Under the pieces are notes generated by a model. It saw only the letters and a program-made list of their open reading frames with translations, was not told the DNA's origin and did no database searches. The position numbers and the translations under genes were made by a program. This document shows, in pieces, positions 50,793-58,711 of a stretch of DNA of 64,000 nucleotides; the first letter of the stretch is position 1; each line of letters begins with the position of its first letter. Origin of the DNA: Actinomycetota bacterium (lineage in GTDB: Bacteria > Actinomycetota > Thermoleophilia > Gaiellales > Gaiellaceae); NCBI GenBank assembly GCA_003161615.1, contig PMOB01000016.1, positions 80,030-144,029 of the forward strand, written 5' to 3'.

Positions 50793-51467
50793 GTGGATAC
50801 CTCGGAGATCCTGGAGCGCTTCGACGAGCAGATGCGGCGCACGAACCAGCCGGACGGCTGCATCTACGTCGGTGACGGCTGGAGCGGCGTGATGCGGGCG
50901 CCGACCGACGGGGACGTCGAGCCGCTCATCGCGCGGATGCGCGAGCTGCCGGGCTGGGTGGAGTGGAAGTACTACTCCCACGACGGGCCGGAGCTGCGCG
51001 AGCGGCTGATCGCTGCCGGGCTCGAGCCGGAGGACGAGGAGACGGTCGTCGTCGCAGAGGCTGCCTCGATCCCACCACCGCCGGCGGACGTCGAACTGCG
51101 TGAGGACGTGGCGGCATTCACAGAGCTGGCGGAGCGGGTCTTCGGCCGGAGCCACGGCACGAGCTTCCCGGAGAACGCAGTTCCGGTCGTCGCCTACATG
51201 GACGGCCAACCGGTGTCAGGCGGACGCGTCGATCTCGAGCCGGACGTCGAGTTCGCAGGCCTGTTCGGCGGCGTCACGCTTGAGGAGTACCGCGGTCGCG
51301 GGCTCTATCGCGCGACGGTCGCGCGGCGCGCGGAGCTCGCGCGCGAGGCCGGGTATCGCTGGCTCTACGTCGACGCTCTGCCGACGAGCCGGCCGATCCT
51401 CGAGCGGCTCGGCTTCGTCCGGCTCACGACGACGACGCCGTTCGTTATTCCTCGCGCAGCTGATTGA
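50793..51467 (+). CDS. GNAT-family N-acetyltransferase
   Basis: 224 residues. The C-terminal half is a GNAT domain: VSGGRVDLEPD, GGVTLEEYRGRGLYRATVARR with the acetyl-CoA loop, and YVDALPTSRPILERLGFVRL. The N-terminal half (about 110 residues) is a second, weaker GNAT-like region, as in tandem-domain acetyltransferases. The substrate is unknown. It runs opposite to the yceD-rpmF-plsX cluster and overlaps the 3' end of yceD by 23 nt. Confidence 0.85.
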   Translation: MDTSEILERFDEQMRRTNQPDGCIYVGDGWSGVMRAPTDGDVEPLIARMRELPGWVEWKYYSHDGPELRERLIAAGLEPEDEETVVVAEAASIPPPPADVELREDVAAFTELAERVFGRSHGTSFPENAVPVVAYMDGQPVSGGRVDLEPDVEFAGLFGGVTLEEYRGRGLYRATVARRAELAREAGYRWLYVDALPTSRPILERLGFVRLTTTTPFVIPRAAD

Positions 51468-51948
51468 GCGCAGCCCAGCGCGGGTCGAGGCGCTCCTCGA
51501 CGTGCTCGTGCGGCTCGACGTTGAGGTCCTTGCCGCAGACGGGACAGAGGCCGGCGCAGTCGGGCCGGCAAAGGATCTGGTCGGGCAGCGCCAGCGCGAT
51601 CGAGTCCCGAGCCCAGGCGGAGAGGTCGAGGCGTTCTTCGTCGACGTACTCCGTCCGCTCCTCGTCGCTCTCCGGCTTCGTCGCCTGGTATTCGCGGAGG
51701 CGAAGCGCGAGCTCCAGCTCGGCGTCCTGCAGGCAGCGGAAACACGGGCCGTAGAGCGAGACGTCGAAGGCGAGCTCGAGGACGGTGCCACTCGACGCGC
51801 GCGAGACGGCGAGCTCGGCAGAGACTGGATTTGGCCGCGGCTCGTACTCCTGGCCGGCGAGCAGGAGCGGCTCGAGCTCGATCTCGACACGCTCGCGCAC
51901 CTGGTCGCCGGAGCGGAGCCGGAGCTTCCGGAGGTCGAAGGACGTCAC
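51445..51948 (-). CDS. YceD family protein (DUF177)
   Basis: 167 residues. RSGDQVRERVEIELEPL and FDVSLYGPCFRCLQDAE (first CxxC), then CRPDCAGLCPVCGKDLN, are characteristic. The family usually precedes rpmF and affects 23S rRNA maturation. The GTG at 51948 follows TACGGT by 6 nt; longer frames upstream are not supported. Its end is overlapped by the converging acetyltransferase gene. Confidence 0.9.
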   Translation of the reverse strand: MTSFDLRKLRLRSGDQVRERVEIELEPLLLAGQEYEPRPNPVSAELAVSRASSGTVLELAFDVSLYGPCFRCLQDAELELALRLREYQATKPESDEERTEYVDEERLDLSAWARDSIALALPDQILCRPDCAGLCPVCGKDLNVEPHEHVEERLDPRWAALNQLREE

Positions 51949-51954
51949 AGCCGC

Positions 51955-51960
51955 ACCGTA
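51955..51960 (-). promoter_or_regulatory. -10 box of yceD
   Basis: TACGGT on the minus strand ends 6 nt before the GTG at 51948, in the 28-nt gap after the anti-sigma-like gene. Confidence 0.45.
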
Positions 51961-51976
51961 GCGCGGCGCTTGGTCG

Positions 51977-53095
51977 CTACTTGGAGCGGTCGACGATGGA
52001 CTGCGCGATCGCCTGGACGGTCGGCCCGTCGTAGTTGCGACCGACAACCGAAATCGAGGTGCCGTTGAGTTGGAACTCGATGTACGAGGCCGTTCCGGAT
52101 CGGTCATTGGAGGCCTGCGGAATGAGGAGGGCCGGAATGCCGCTCAAGTAGACGACCCGGCCGCGCGCGCCCATTGCTGCCTTGTATTCGTTCAGCGGAT
52201 CCGGGTATCCACCGAGTCCGTAGCGGATCAGGACGGCTTGCGCAGGGAACTTGATGCTGACTTCACACGTCTTGCCCCATGCGCCCGGACACTCCTTCGT
52301 GACGGATCCGACGTCCGCGGAGCCAATCAGCTGCGTGTCGGGGAGAACGACCGGAGCTCCGAGCACCTCCGGCGCATCCGCGAGAGAGATCGGCTCGACG
52401 GGATTTGGGATCAACACGCCCGCGGATCGCGTCGGAGGCTGTCCCGTTCCAGCACGGTCCACGATCGACTGCGCGACCGACTCGAGCGTCGCCTTGTCGT
52501 AGGCGCCCTCCACGCTGATCTCCGTGCCGCCGAGCTCGAACTCGATCCAGCTTTCCTTCTGGGGTACGAACAGCGCCTGCACGCCACCGAGGCTCAGGAG
52601 CTCGGCCCCGGAGTTCTGCTGCTCGATCTGCTCGTATGAGGTCCGCAGGCTCTGCATCCCCGGGAACGTGGCGTACGTCACCGTTAGCCCCGCCGCCGGG
52701 AAGCTAACTCTGACCTGGCAGCCGCCGGCTCCGGGATCCACGGTGTCGTCCTTGGGCACGCAAACCGTCTCGACGGTCTTGTCCGCATCCGACGGAGTCA
52801 CGAGCGCGGTGTCCGGCAGGACGACAGGAGCCCCGAGGATCTTCGAGGCGTCCGCGAGCGGTTGGAGGGCCGGCGGGATCCCGGGCACGACCAGCCCGCT
52901 CGGGTTCTTGCTCGACCCGCCAAACGCGAAGGCGCCGACAAGCGCCGCTGCGGCCGCACCTGCGACGGCTACGGCTGCGAGCACCAGGCGGCGCCGTGGC
53001 CGCCGTCCGACGCGCGGCAGCGGCAGCGGCGCCAGGTCGCCGGCTCGAACCGGGTTCGCCTCTGTCAGCAGTGTGATCACGTCACGTTCGTTCAT
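51977..53095 (-). CDS. Membrane protein with two tandem repeats, putative anti-sigma factor
   Basis: 372 residues. A cytoplasmic segment of about 35 residues (NERDVITLLTEANPVRAGDL) is followed by one transmembrane helix (VLAAVAVAGAAAAALVGAFAFG) and an outside region made of two similar units. Each begins with LGAPVVLPDT, contains a two-Cys segment, an xxALFVPQ/ALLIPQ strand, an IEF(E/Q)L strand and ends SIVDR. The ATG overlaps the stop of the sigma factor gene by 4 nt, so it probably holds that sigma factor; the short N-terminus has no clear zinc-binding anti-sigma motif, so this is inference. Confidence 0.7.
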   Translation of the reverse strand: MNERDVITLLTEANPVRAGDLAPLPLPRVGRRPRRRLVLAAVAVAGAAAAALVGAFAFGGSSKNPSGLVVPGIPPALQPLADASKILGAPVVLPDTALVTPSDADKTVETVCVPKDDTVDPGAGGCQVRVSFPAAGLTVTYATFPGMQSLRTSYEQIEQQNSGAELLSLGGVQALFVPQKESWIEFELGGTEISVEGAYDKATLESVAQSIVDRAGTGQPPTRSAGVLIPNPVEPISLADAPEVLGAPVVLPDTQLIGSADVGSVTKECPGAWGKTCEVSIKFPAQAVLIRYGLGGYPDPLNEYKAAMGARGRVVYLSGIPALLIPQASNDRSGTASYIEFQLNGTSISVVGRNYDGPTVQAIAQSIVDRSK

Positions 53096-53634
53096 TCGGT
53101 GTCTCCACCCACTGAATGTCCGGCCGCGGGCTCTTCTTTCGTCAGCTGCTCGGCGAGGCGCTTGCGGGCGCGGTGGAGGCGGATCGTCGCGGCGTTCTCC
53201 GAGCAGTCGAGTGCGACGGCGAGCTCGCGGCCCGAAAGTCCCTCCCACGCCGCCAGGCGCAGGATCTCCTGGTCGTCCCGCTGCAGCTCGCGCAGCGCGG
53301 CAACGACGTCCGCGAACTCGCCGCGCTCCTGCGCAGGCACAGCGGGCAGAGCGCGCAGCCGCGAGCGCAAAGCCGCCAGTCGCCGCAGCGACCGCCGCTG
53401 GTTCGCGAGCACGCGCGCCGCGATCGCGTAGAGCCACGGAAGCCGCAGCGCCTCATCGGGCGCGTCCGCGAAGCGTCGCCAGGCGACCGCGAACGTCCCC
53501 GCGACGACGTCCTCCGCGTCCGCCCGCTGCGCGGTGCGCCTCAGCGCATATGCGAGGACGTGCCGGTGGTGCTCGTCAAAGACGCGGCGGAAGTCCGCCT
53601 CCCGGTCCACGGCAGAGCGAGCCACGACCCTCAC
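53092..53634 (-). CDS. ECF-type RNA polymerase sigma factor
   Basis: 180 residues. Region 2 is FRRVFDEHHRHVLAYALRR to EDVVAGTFAVAWRRF; region 4 is LRLAAWEGLSGRELAVALDC and NAATIRLHRARKRLAEQL, a helix-turn-helix. There is no region 1.1 or 3, as in ECF factors. It is coupled by ATGA to a membrane protein likely to be its regulator. GTG start; TAGGTT ends only 4 nt upstream, too close for a usual leaderless arrangement, and a GTG three codons further in is possible. Confidence 0.9.
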   Translation of the reverse strand: MRVVARSAVDREADFRRVFDEHHRHVLAYALRRTAQRADAEDVVAGTFAVAWRRFADAPDEALRLPWLYAIAARVLANQRRSLRRLAALRSRLRALPAVPAQERGEFADVVAALRELQRDDQEILRLAAWEGLSGRELAVALDCSENAATIRLHRARKRLAEQLTKEEPAAGHSVGGDTE

Positions 53635-53652
53635 TCTGAACCTATGTCCGGA

Positions 53653-54576
53653 TCAGACCGAAGCTTTCGCCTCGCTCAGCGCCCGCTTCCTGCGGCCGCG
53701 TGGCGCCCGCGCGAGGACGAGCATCCCGACCGAGGCGAGGATCACGGCGCCCGCGGCGATCTCCCGCCCGCCGACCGCCTCGCCTGCGAATAGCCAGCCG
53801 AGCAGCACCGCGACTCCTGGGTTGACGTACGCGTACGTCGAGACGAGCACGCTCGACGCGCCGCTTCGCAGCAGCCACCCGTACGCCGTGAAGGCGACGA
53901 TCGAGCCGAAGACGACGAGGAAGCCGAACGCGGCCAGCGAGCCGAGCGAGATCGCTGAGGGATGGACGCGTCCGACTTCTCCCATCGCTGCGCCGGCAAC
54001 ACCGAGCAGCGCGGCGGCGGCGAGCATCTGCATGGCGGCGGAAAGGAACGGAGCCTTCGGCAGCGGCGCGACGCGCGCGTAGGCCGAACCGGCGGCCCAG
54101 GCGAAGGCGGCGACGAGGATCACCGCGGCGCCGACCGGGTCGATGTGCGCGCTCGGGCCGACGAGCAGGGCCACACCGAACAAACCGGTCGCGATCCCTG
54201 CGAGCGCGGTGAGCGAGAGCCGGACGCCGAAGACGGTGCGGTCGAGCAGCGCCGCGAAGAGCGGCACCGAGGCAACGAGAAGCGCGGTCAGACCCGAGGC
54301 GACGCGCTGCTCGGCCCAGGCGACACCGCCGGTGTCCACGAAGAGGAGCAGCCCGCCGACGATCGCGGCAGCCGTCCACTCGCGCCGGCCCGGCCGGGCA
54401 GCGGCGACGTCGCCGCGCCAGAGAGACCAGGCGTAGAGGATCCCGCCGGCTAGTCCGAAGCGCACCGCGAGCATCAGGAGCGGCGGCAGCGTCCGGTCGG
54501 CGACGGCGATCGCGAGATACGTCGATCCCCAGACGACGTAGACGATCCCGAGCGCGATGGCGATCTTCATCCGCAT
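53653..54576 (-). CDS. EamA family transporter (DMT superfamily)
   Basis: 307 residues, about ten transmembrane helices in two homologous halves: IALGIVYVVWGSTYLAIAVA and AGGILYAWSL in the first, LAAFGFLVVFGSIVAFTAYGWLL and YVNPGVAVLLGWLFAGEAVG in the second. Members export amino acids, purines or other metabolites. It is divergent from a LysR regulator across 60 nt, the usual layout for regulator and target. Confidence 0.9.
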   Translation of the reverse strand: MRMKIAIALGIVYVVWGSTYLAIAVADRTLPPLLMLAVRFGLAGGILYAWSLWRGDVAAARPGRREWTAAAIVGGLLLFVDTGGVAWAEQRVASGLTALLVASVPLFAALLDRTVFGVRLSLTALAGIATGLFGVALLVGPSAHIDPVGAAVILVAAFAWAAGSAYARVAPLPKAPFLSAAMQMLAAAALLGVAGAAMGEVGRVHPSAISLGSLAAFGFLVVFGSIVAFTAYGWLLRSGASSVLVSTYAYVNPGVAVLLGWLFAGEAVGGREIAAGAVILASVGMLVLARAPRGRRKRALSEAKASV

Positions 54577-54620
54577 GACTCCAGGATGCCGTCGCCGAGT
54601 GCATCAGCACAAGTTGAGTT

Positions 54621-54635
54621 ATCGTTTGTATCGAT
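54621..54635 (+). promoter_or_regulatory. LysR-type operator candidate
   Basis: ATCGTTTGTATCGAT is a dyad of ATCG/CGAT around 7 nt and fits T-N11-A. It ends 1 nt before the LysR ATG, in the divergent region with the EamA gene. Such sites are typical for LysR autoregulation. Confidence 0.45.
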
Positions 54636-54636
54636 T

Positions 54637-55557
54637 ATGAGCACTAATGACTGGCTTGGAGTCGAGCTGCGCCATCTCGCGGCGCTGGAAGCGGTCGCGC
54701 GCACGCGCTCCTTCGGCGCGGCGGCCCGCGAGCTCGGCTACACGCAGTCGGCCGTGAGCCAGCAGATCGCGCAGCTGGAGAAGATCGTCGGCCAGCGGCT
54801 TTTCGACCGCCCAGGCGGTCCGCGTCGCGTGGAGACGACCGAGGCGGGCCTTCTCCTGCTTCGCCACGCTGACGCGATCGTGGCCCGGCTCGACGCAGCC
54901 CGCGCGGACATGACCGAGCTGGCGGAAGGGGCCGCGGGAACACTGCGCCTCGGCATCTTCCAGAGCGTCGGCGAGCGCCTCCTCCCCGCCCTCGTCCACC
55001 GCTTCCGCGCCGAGTGGCCGCGCGTGGGCGTGCGCGTGCGCGAGGAGAGCGACGCGGCCGAGCTGCTCAAGCTGCTCGAGCACGGCGAGCTCGACCTGAC
55101 GTTCGCGGACCTGCCGCTGCGCGAGGGGCCGTTCGAGTGGGCCGAGCTGCTCCAGGATCCCTACGTCCTGCTCGTCTCTGCGCGCTCGGAGCTGGCTGAG
55201 CTGGAGACGGCGCCGTCGCTACGCGAGGTGGCGAAGCTGCCGCTGCTCGGCCGCCGCAGCACCGACGAGCCCGAGCGGCACCTTGCCGGGCGCGTCCCCG
55301 CAGTCGACGTGATCTTCCGCACCGACGACAACGGCACGCTGCAGGCGCTCGTCGCGGAAGGGCTCGGCGTGGCGATCGAGCCGCGGCTCGTCGTCGATCC
55401 GCGCGACCGCACGGTGAAGGCGCTGCCGTTCGGCTCGCGGATCCCGCCGCGGACGATCGTCCTCGCGTGGCACCGCGACCGCTACCGCTCGCCGGCGGCG
55501 CAGGCGTTCGTCGAGCTGGCGCACGAGGTCGTGGCGAGCGACACTGAAGTGAAGTGA
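54637..55557 (+). CDS. LysR family transcriptional regulator
   Basis: 306 residues. The winged helix-turn-helix is LRHLAALEAVARTRSFGAAA to GYTQSAVSQQIAQLEKIVG; the effector domain has LRLGIFQSVGERLLPALV and LDLTFADLPL. The ATG at 54637 places the HTH at the usual distance from the N-terminus; a start at 54586 would add an unsupported tail. It probably controls the divergent EamA transporter. The effector is unknown. Confidence 0.9.
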   Translation: MSTNDWLGVELRHLAALEAVARTRSFGAAARELGYTQSAVSQQIAQLEKIVGQRLFDRPGGPRRVETTEAGLLLLRHADAIVARLDAARADMTELAEGAAGTLRLGIFQSVGERLLPALVHRFRAEWPRVGVRVREESDAAELLKLLEHGELDLTFADLPLREGPFEWAELLQDPYVLLVSARSELAELETAPSLREVAKLPLLGRRSTDEPERHLAGRVPAVDVIFRTDDNGTLQALVAEGLGVAIEPRLVVDPRDRTVKALPFGSRIPPRTIVLAWHRDRYRSPAAQAFVELAHEVVASDTEVK

Positions 55558-55883
55558 GCTTCCTTCTCTCCCTCGCCCTGATCGGCAGCGGCCTCTACGG
55601 GATGGTCTCCCGCGGGCCGACTGCCCCCGTCTGCCACGTCGGCAAGCCGTGCTCGGCGCCGGCGAGCGGTTCCCACCTCGTCTTCCACCGGCATGGCGTC
55701 GTCATCGCCCGCGTCCGCGTCGCGCGAAACGGCCGCTACTCGGTCGCCCTACGACCGGGGATCTACCGCGTCACGGTCAAGCCGGCCCAGAAGATCGGCA
55801 GCGGCATCAGCCCGCGCCGCGTCCGCGTCAAAATCGGCCCGGCGCGCGAGCTCGACTTTCAGATCGATACCGGGATCAGGTAG
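55554..55883 (+). CDS. Small secreted protein of unknown function
   Basis: 109 residues from the GTG sharing GTGA with the LysR stop. A hydrophobic N-terminus (FLLSLALIGSGLYGMV) is followed by PVCHVGKPCSAPA and a beta-rich part (LVFHRHGVVIARVRVARNG; SVALRPGIYRVTV), recalling small carboxypeptidase-regulatory-like folds. The two Cys could form a disulfide; a lipobox is not convincing. It is coupled to the regulator gene, which is unusual for a secreted protein. Confidence 0.6.
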   Translation: MSFLLSLALIGSGLYGMVSRGPTAPVCHVGKPCSAPASGSHLVFHRHGVVIARVRVARNGRYSVALRPGIYRVTVKPAQKIGSGISPRRVRVKIGPARELDFQIDTGIR

Positions 55884-55888
55884 GCGCG

Positions 55889-56401
55889 TTAGTAGACGTG
55901 CTCGTCGGCGAGCTCAACGTCGCCGTTCGAGCCAAGGCCTGCGACGACGGACTCCTGCGACCGCTCGTGCAGCCGCTCGCGGCCACGCCGGACGGCGGTA
56001 AGGAAACGCTCGAGATTGACCTCGAGGGAGGCGAGCTGGTTGTCGGCCCAGTCCTCCATCTCCATCTTCATCTCGTGCGAGCTGCGGCGAGCGTCCTGGA
56101 CGATCTCGTCGGCCTGGCGCTCGGCGATCTTGACGATCTCGGTCTGCGACGCCTCGCGCACGGCCTGCTCCCGCGCCTCGGCGAGAAGCCGGTCGACCTC
56201 GCGCTTCGCCTCGGCGAGCATCTCCTGCCGCTCCTTGACGATCCAGCGGGCCTGCTTGATCTCCTCGGGGATCGTCGCGCGCATCTGGTCGAGGATGTCG
56301 TAGATCTCCTCGCGGTCGATGCGGACCTGGTCGGTGAGCGGGACGGCCTTCGCGTTGTGAACGAGGTCGTCGAGCTTGTCGATCAGAACGAGTACGTCCA
56401 T
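55889..56401 (-). CDS. SepIVA/DivIVA-like coiled-coil protein
   Basis: 170 residues, almost wholly helical. The N-terminal MDVLVLIDKLDDLVHNAKAV and IDREEIYDILDQMRATIPEE, then a long Ala/Glu-rich coiled coil and the end NLERFLTAVRRGRERL, match mycobacterial SepIVA (Rv2927c) in layout. SepIVA acts in septation and cell elongation. Its place upstream of yceD is also that of Rv2927c. TAGACT ends 9 nt before the ATG; TTGCGC 16 nt above is a possible -35. Confidence 0.8.
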   Translation of the reverse strand: MDVLVLIDKLDDLVHNAKAVPLTDQVRIDREEIYDILDQMRATIPEEIKQARWIVKERQEMLAEAKREVDRLLAEAREQAVREASQTEIVKIAERQADEIVQDARRSSHEMKMEMEDWADNQLASLEVNLERFLTAVRRGRERLHERSQESVVAGLGSNGDVELADEHVY

Positions 56402-56410
56402 CGGGGTCGA

Positions 56411-56416
56411 AGTCTA
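56411..56416 (-). promoter_or_regulatory. -10 box of the sepIVA-like gene
   Basis: TAGACT on the minus strand ends 9 nt before the ATG at 56401, with TTGCGC 16 nt further upstream. Confidence 0.5.
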
Positions 56417-56439
56417 GCCCGCCGAGCGCGGAGCGCAAT

Positions 56440-57318
56440 CTAGAAGTGCTGCAAAAGCCACTCGTGCACGTCGCCAACACGGTGGGCGAGCAGCGTGAGA
56501 TGCCCTTCCGTCTCGCTGATCTCGGCCTCGACGCCCGCGATCCTCTCCGCGAGCCAGCGGCCGTGCGCGACCGGAGCCATCAAATCCTCCGTGCCGTGCA
56601 GGAGGAGGACGGGGACGCGGATGTCGGACAGCTCGAACCCCCACGGGGCGACGACCGCGAGATCGTCGTCACGCCAGCCCTCGATCCGCTTCGCCGCGCC
56701 CTCGGACATGATCCGGAAGCCCCACTCGGCGAACTCGGCGGTCATCACGTCCTGGTCCAGGGGCGAGAGGACCGTCAGCATCGCCTGTCGGAGCCCGTCA
56801 GGCCCAGCGGAGAAGAACTCCTCCTGGCTCTGACGAATCGCCGACTCGAGCTCCTCAGGCGAACGCTCGAGCAGCAACTGGAACTCCTGAACGTTCAACT
56901 CCCCCATCCCGGCGAGGAAGTCGAGCCCCTCGGCGTCGTACGGCGCGGGAGACGCGAGCGTCGCCGCGGCAACGCAGCGGTCGGGAAGGAGGGCGGCGCA
57001 GGCGAGAGCATGCGGGCCGCCGCCGGAGTGCCCCCACGTCGCGAAGCGGTCGGCGCCAAGCGTGTCCAGCAACGCCGCGACGTCGTCCGCAACGTCCGCG
57101 AACGACCGTCCCACGCGAGCGCTCGAGCCTCCGTAGCCGGCGCGGTCGAAGCCGATCAGGCGGATGCCGCGAGCGCGGGCGTCCTCGCTGTCCGACGGGT
57201 GCAGCCGCCCGCACGCCGGCGTGCCGTGATGGAACACGATTGCGTGGCCGTTCGGATCGCCCTCGTCGTAGACGTGGAGTGTCCGGCCGTCGGGGAGGGT
57301 GACATCGAATTCGCTCAT
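56440..57318 (-). CDS. Alpha/beta hydrolase, copy A
   Basis: 292 residues. Oxyanion-side FHHGTPACGRLHP, nucleophile elbow TWGHSGGGPHALACA, catalytic-acid region VPVLLLHGTEDLMAPVAHG and the His in ISETEGHLTLL. It opens with DVTLPDGRTLHVYDEGDPNG, nearly the same as the next gene, showing tandem duplication. It shares ATGA with that gene. The family resembles proline iminopeptidase/epoxide hydrolase-like esterases; the substrate is unknown. Confidence 0.87.
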   Translation of the reverse strand: MSEFDVTLPDGRTLHVYDEGDPNGHAIVFHHGTPACGRLHPSDSEDARARGIRLIGFDRAGYGGSSARVGRSFADVADDVAALLDTLGADRFATWGHSGGGPHALACAALLPDRCVAAATLASPAPYDAEGLDFLAGMGELNVQEFQLLLERSPEELESAIRQSQEEFFSAGPDGLRQAMLTVLSPLDQDVMTAEFAEWGFRIMSEGAAKRIEGWRDDDLAVVAPWGFELSDIRVPVLLLHGTEDLMAPVAHGRWLAERIAGVEAEISETEGHLTLLAHRVGDVHEWLLQHF

Positions 57319-58199
57319 TGCGACGGCACAGAGCGCGCCGCGAGCCAGTCGTAGATCTCGCCGAGCCGGCCGACCGTGATCGAGAGGTGCCCGTCCTCCT
57401 CGCTGATGTGCGCCTCGACGCCCGGGATCCGCTCGGCGAGCCAGCGGCCGTGCGCGACCGGGACCATCAAGTCCTGCACGCCCTGCCAGAGGAGCGTTGG
57501 GACGCGGATCTCGTCGAGATCGAAGCCCCACGGCCGTGTGAAAGCGAGGTCGTCGTCGCGCCAGCCGGCGATGCCCTGCGCGAGCGCGCGCTCCCCGCTC
57601 CGCTTGAACTGCACTGCGCGGTCGCCGGTGAGGACAGCGGCGTCCACCGGCGGCAGGAGGCTGGCCATCACCTCTTTAATTTGCTCAGGAGTCGCCGCCT
57701 CGAACTCGGCGGCATGGCGCTCGAGATACGGGTCGAGCTGCTCCGGCCCGGCGAGCGCCGCGTTGAACTCCTCGACGTTCGCCTCTCCCATGCCCGCCAT
57801 CCAGTCAAGCCCGTCGGCCGAGAACGGCGTCGGAGCGGCGATCGCCGCGGCCGCGAGGCAGCGGCCGGAACGGGCGCCGCACGCGAACGAGTGCGGGCAG
57901 CCGCCGGAACCGCCGAGGGAGACGTAGCGCTCGATCTCGAGCGCGTCGAGCACATCCTCGATGTCGGCGACGACGTCCACGACCGAACGGCCGGGATTGG
58001 GCGTCGAGCCGCCGTAGCCGGCGCGGTCGTAGCGGACGAGCCGGAGCCCACGCTCGCGGGCACGCTCGACGTCGGGCGGGTAGGGAAGCCCGCTGCCGGG
58101 CGTGCCATGGTGCTCGACGACGGCGTTTCCCTCCGGATCGCCCACGTCGTAGACGTGGAGCGTCCTGCCGTCGCGCAGAGTTACGTCGAGCTCGGTCAT
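57315..58199 (-). CDS. Alpha/beta hydrolase, copy B
   Basis: 294 residues, a paralogue of the downstream copy over its whole length: VTLRDGRTLHVYDVGDPEG, EHHGTPGSGLPYP, nucleophile elbow SLGGSGGCPHSF (the His of GHSGG replaced by Gly), VPTLLWQGVQDLMVPVAHG and ISEEDGHLSI. The catalytic Ser, Asp and His are kept. Its ATG overlaps the coaD stop by 4 nt. The two copies lie between coaD and the sepIVA-like gene, an insertion relative to mycobacteria. Confidence 0.87.
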   Translation of the reverse strand: MTELDVTLRDGRTLHVYDVGDPEGNAVVEHHGTPGSGLPYPPDVERARERGLRLVRYDRAGYGGSTPNPGRSVVDVVADIEDVLDALEIERYVSLGGSGGCPHSFACGARSGRCLAAAAIAAPTPFSADGLDWMAGMGEANVEEFNAALAGPEQLDPYLERHAAEFEAATPEQIKEVMASLLPPVDAAVLTGDRAVQFKRSGERALAQGIAGWRDDDLAFTRPWGFDLDEIRVPTLLWQGVQDLMVPVAHGRWLAERIPGVEAHISEEDGHLSITVGRLGEIYDWLAARSVPSQ

Positions 58200-58711
58200 T
58201 CGCCTGGCCTTTCCGGCGTCCCAGGACGCCCGTCGGGGAAGATCTCGGCGAGCCGCCGCGCCACCGGCGCCGGCACGAGCTCAGAAACGTCGCCGCCGAA
58301 CGCGGCGATCTCCTTCACGCCGCTCGAGGATACGAAGCTCACCTTCGGGCTCGCCATCACGTAGACGGTCTCGATCTCCGGCGCGAGCATCCGGTTCAGC
58401 TGGTTCATCTGGAACTCCCACTCGAAGTCGGAGATCACGCGCAGCCCCTTGACGATCGCCTTCGCCTCCCACCGGCGCGCGAAATCGACGACGAGCTCGC
58501 GGAAGACGTCGATCTCGACGTTGTCGATGCCGGCGAGAGCCACCCGGAGGAACTCGACCCGCTCCTCCACGGCGAACATCGGCTCCTTGTGCTGCGGCAT
58601 CCCGACGACGCCGACGACGACCCGGTCGAAGATCCCGGCCGCGCGCGCGATCACGTCCACGTGCCCGTTCGTGACGGGGTCGTAGCTGCCGGGAGCGATC
58701 GCCGTGATCAT
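58196..58711 (-). CDS. coaD: Phosphopantetheine adenylyltransferase
   Basis: 171 residues. AIAPGSYDPVTNGHVDVI carries the (H/T)xGH nucleotidyltransferase motif, followed by VVVGVVGMPQHKEPMF and AIVKGLRVISDFEWEFQMNQ; the SFVSSSGVKEIAAFGG loop is conserved. It makes dephospho-CoA from 4'-phosphopantetheine and ATP. It overlaps rsmD by 4 nt, the common bacterial arrangement. Confidence 0.96.
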   Translation of the reverse strand: MITAIAPGSYDPVTNGHVDVIARAAGIFDRVVVGVVGMPQHKEPMFAVEERVEFLRVALAGIDNVEIDVFRELVVDFARRWEAKAIVKGLRVISDFEWEFQMNQLNRMLAPEIETVYVMASPKVSFVSSSGVKEIAAFGGDVSELVPAPVARRLAEIFPDGRPGTPERPGE

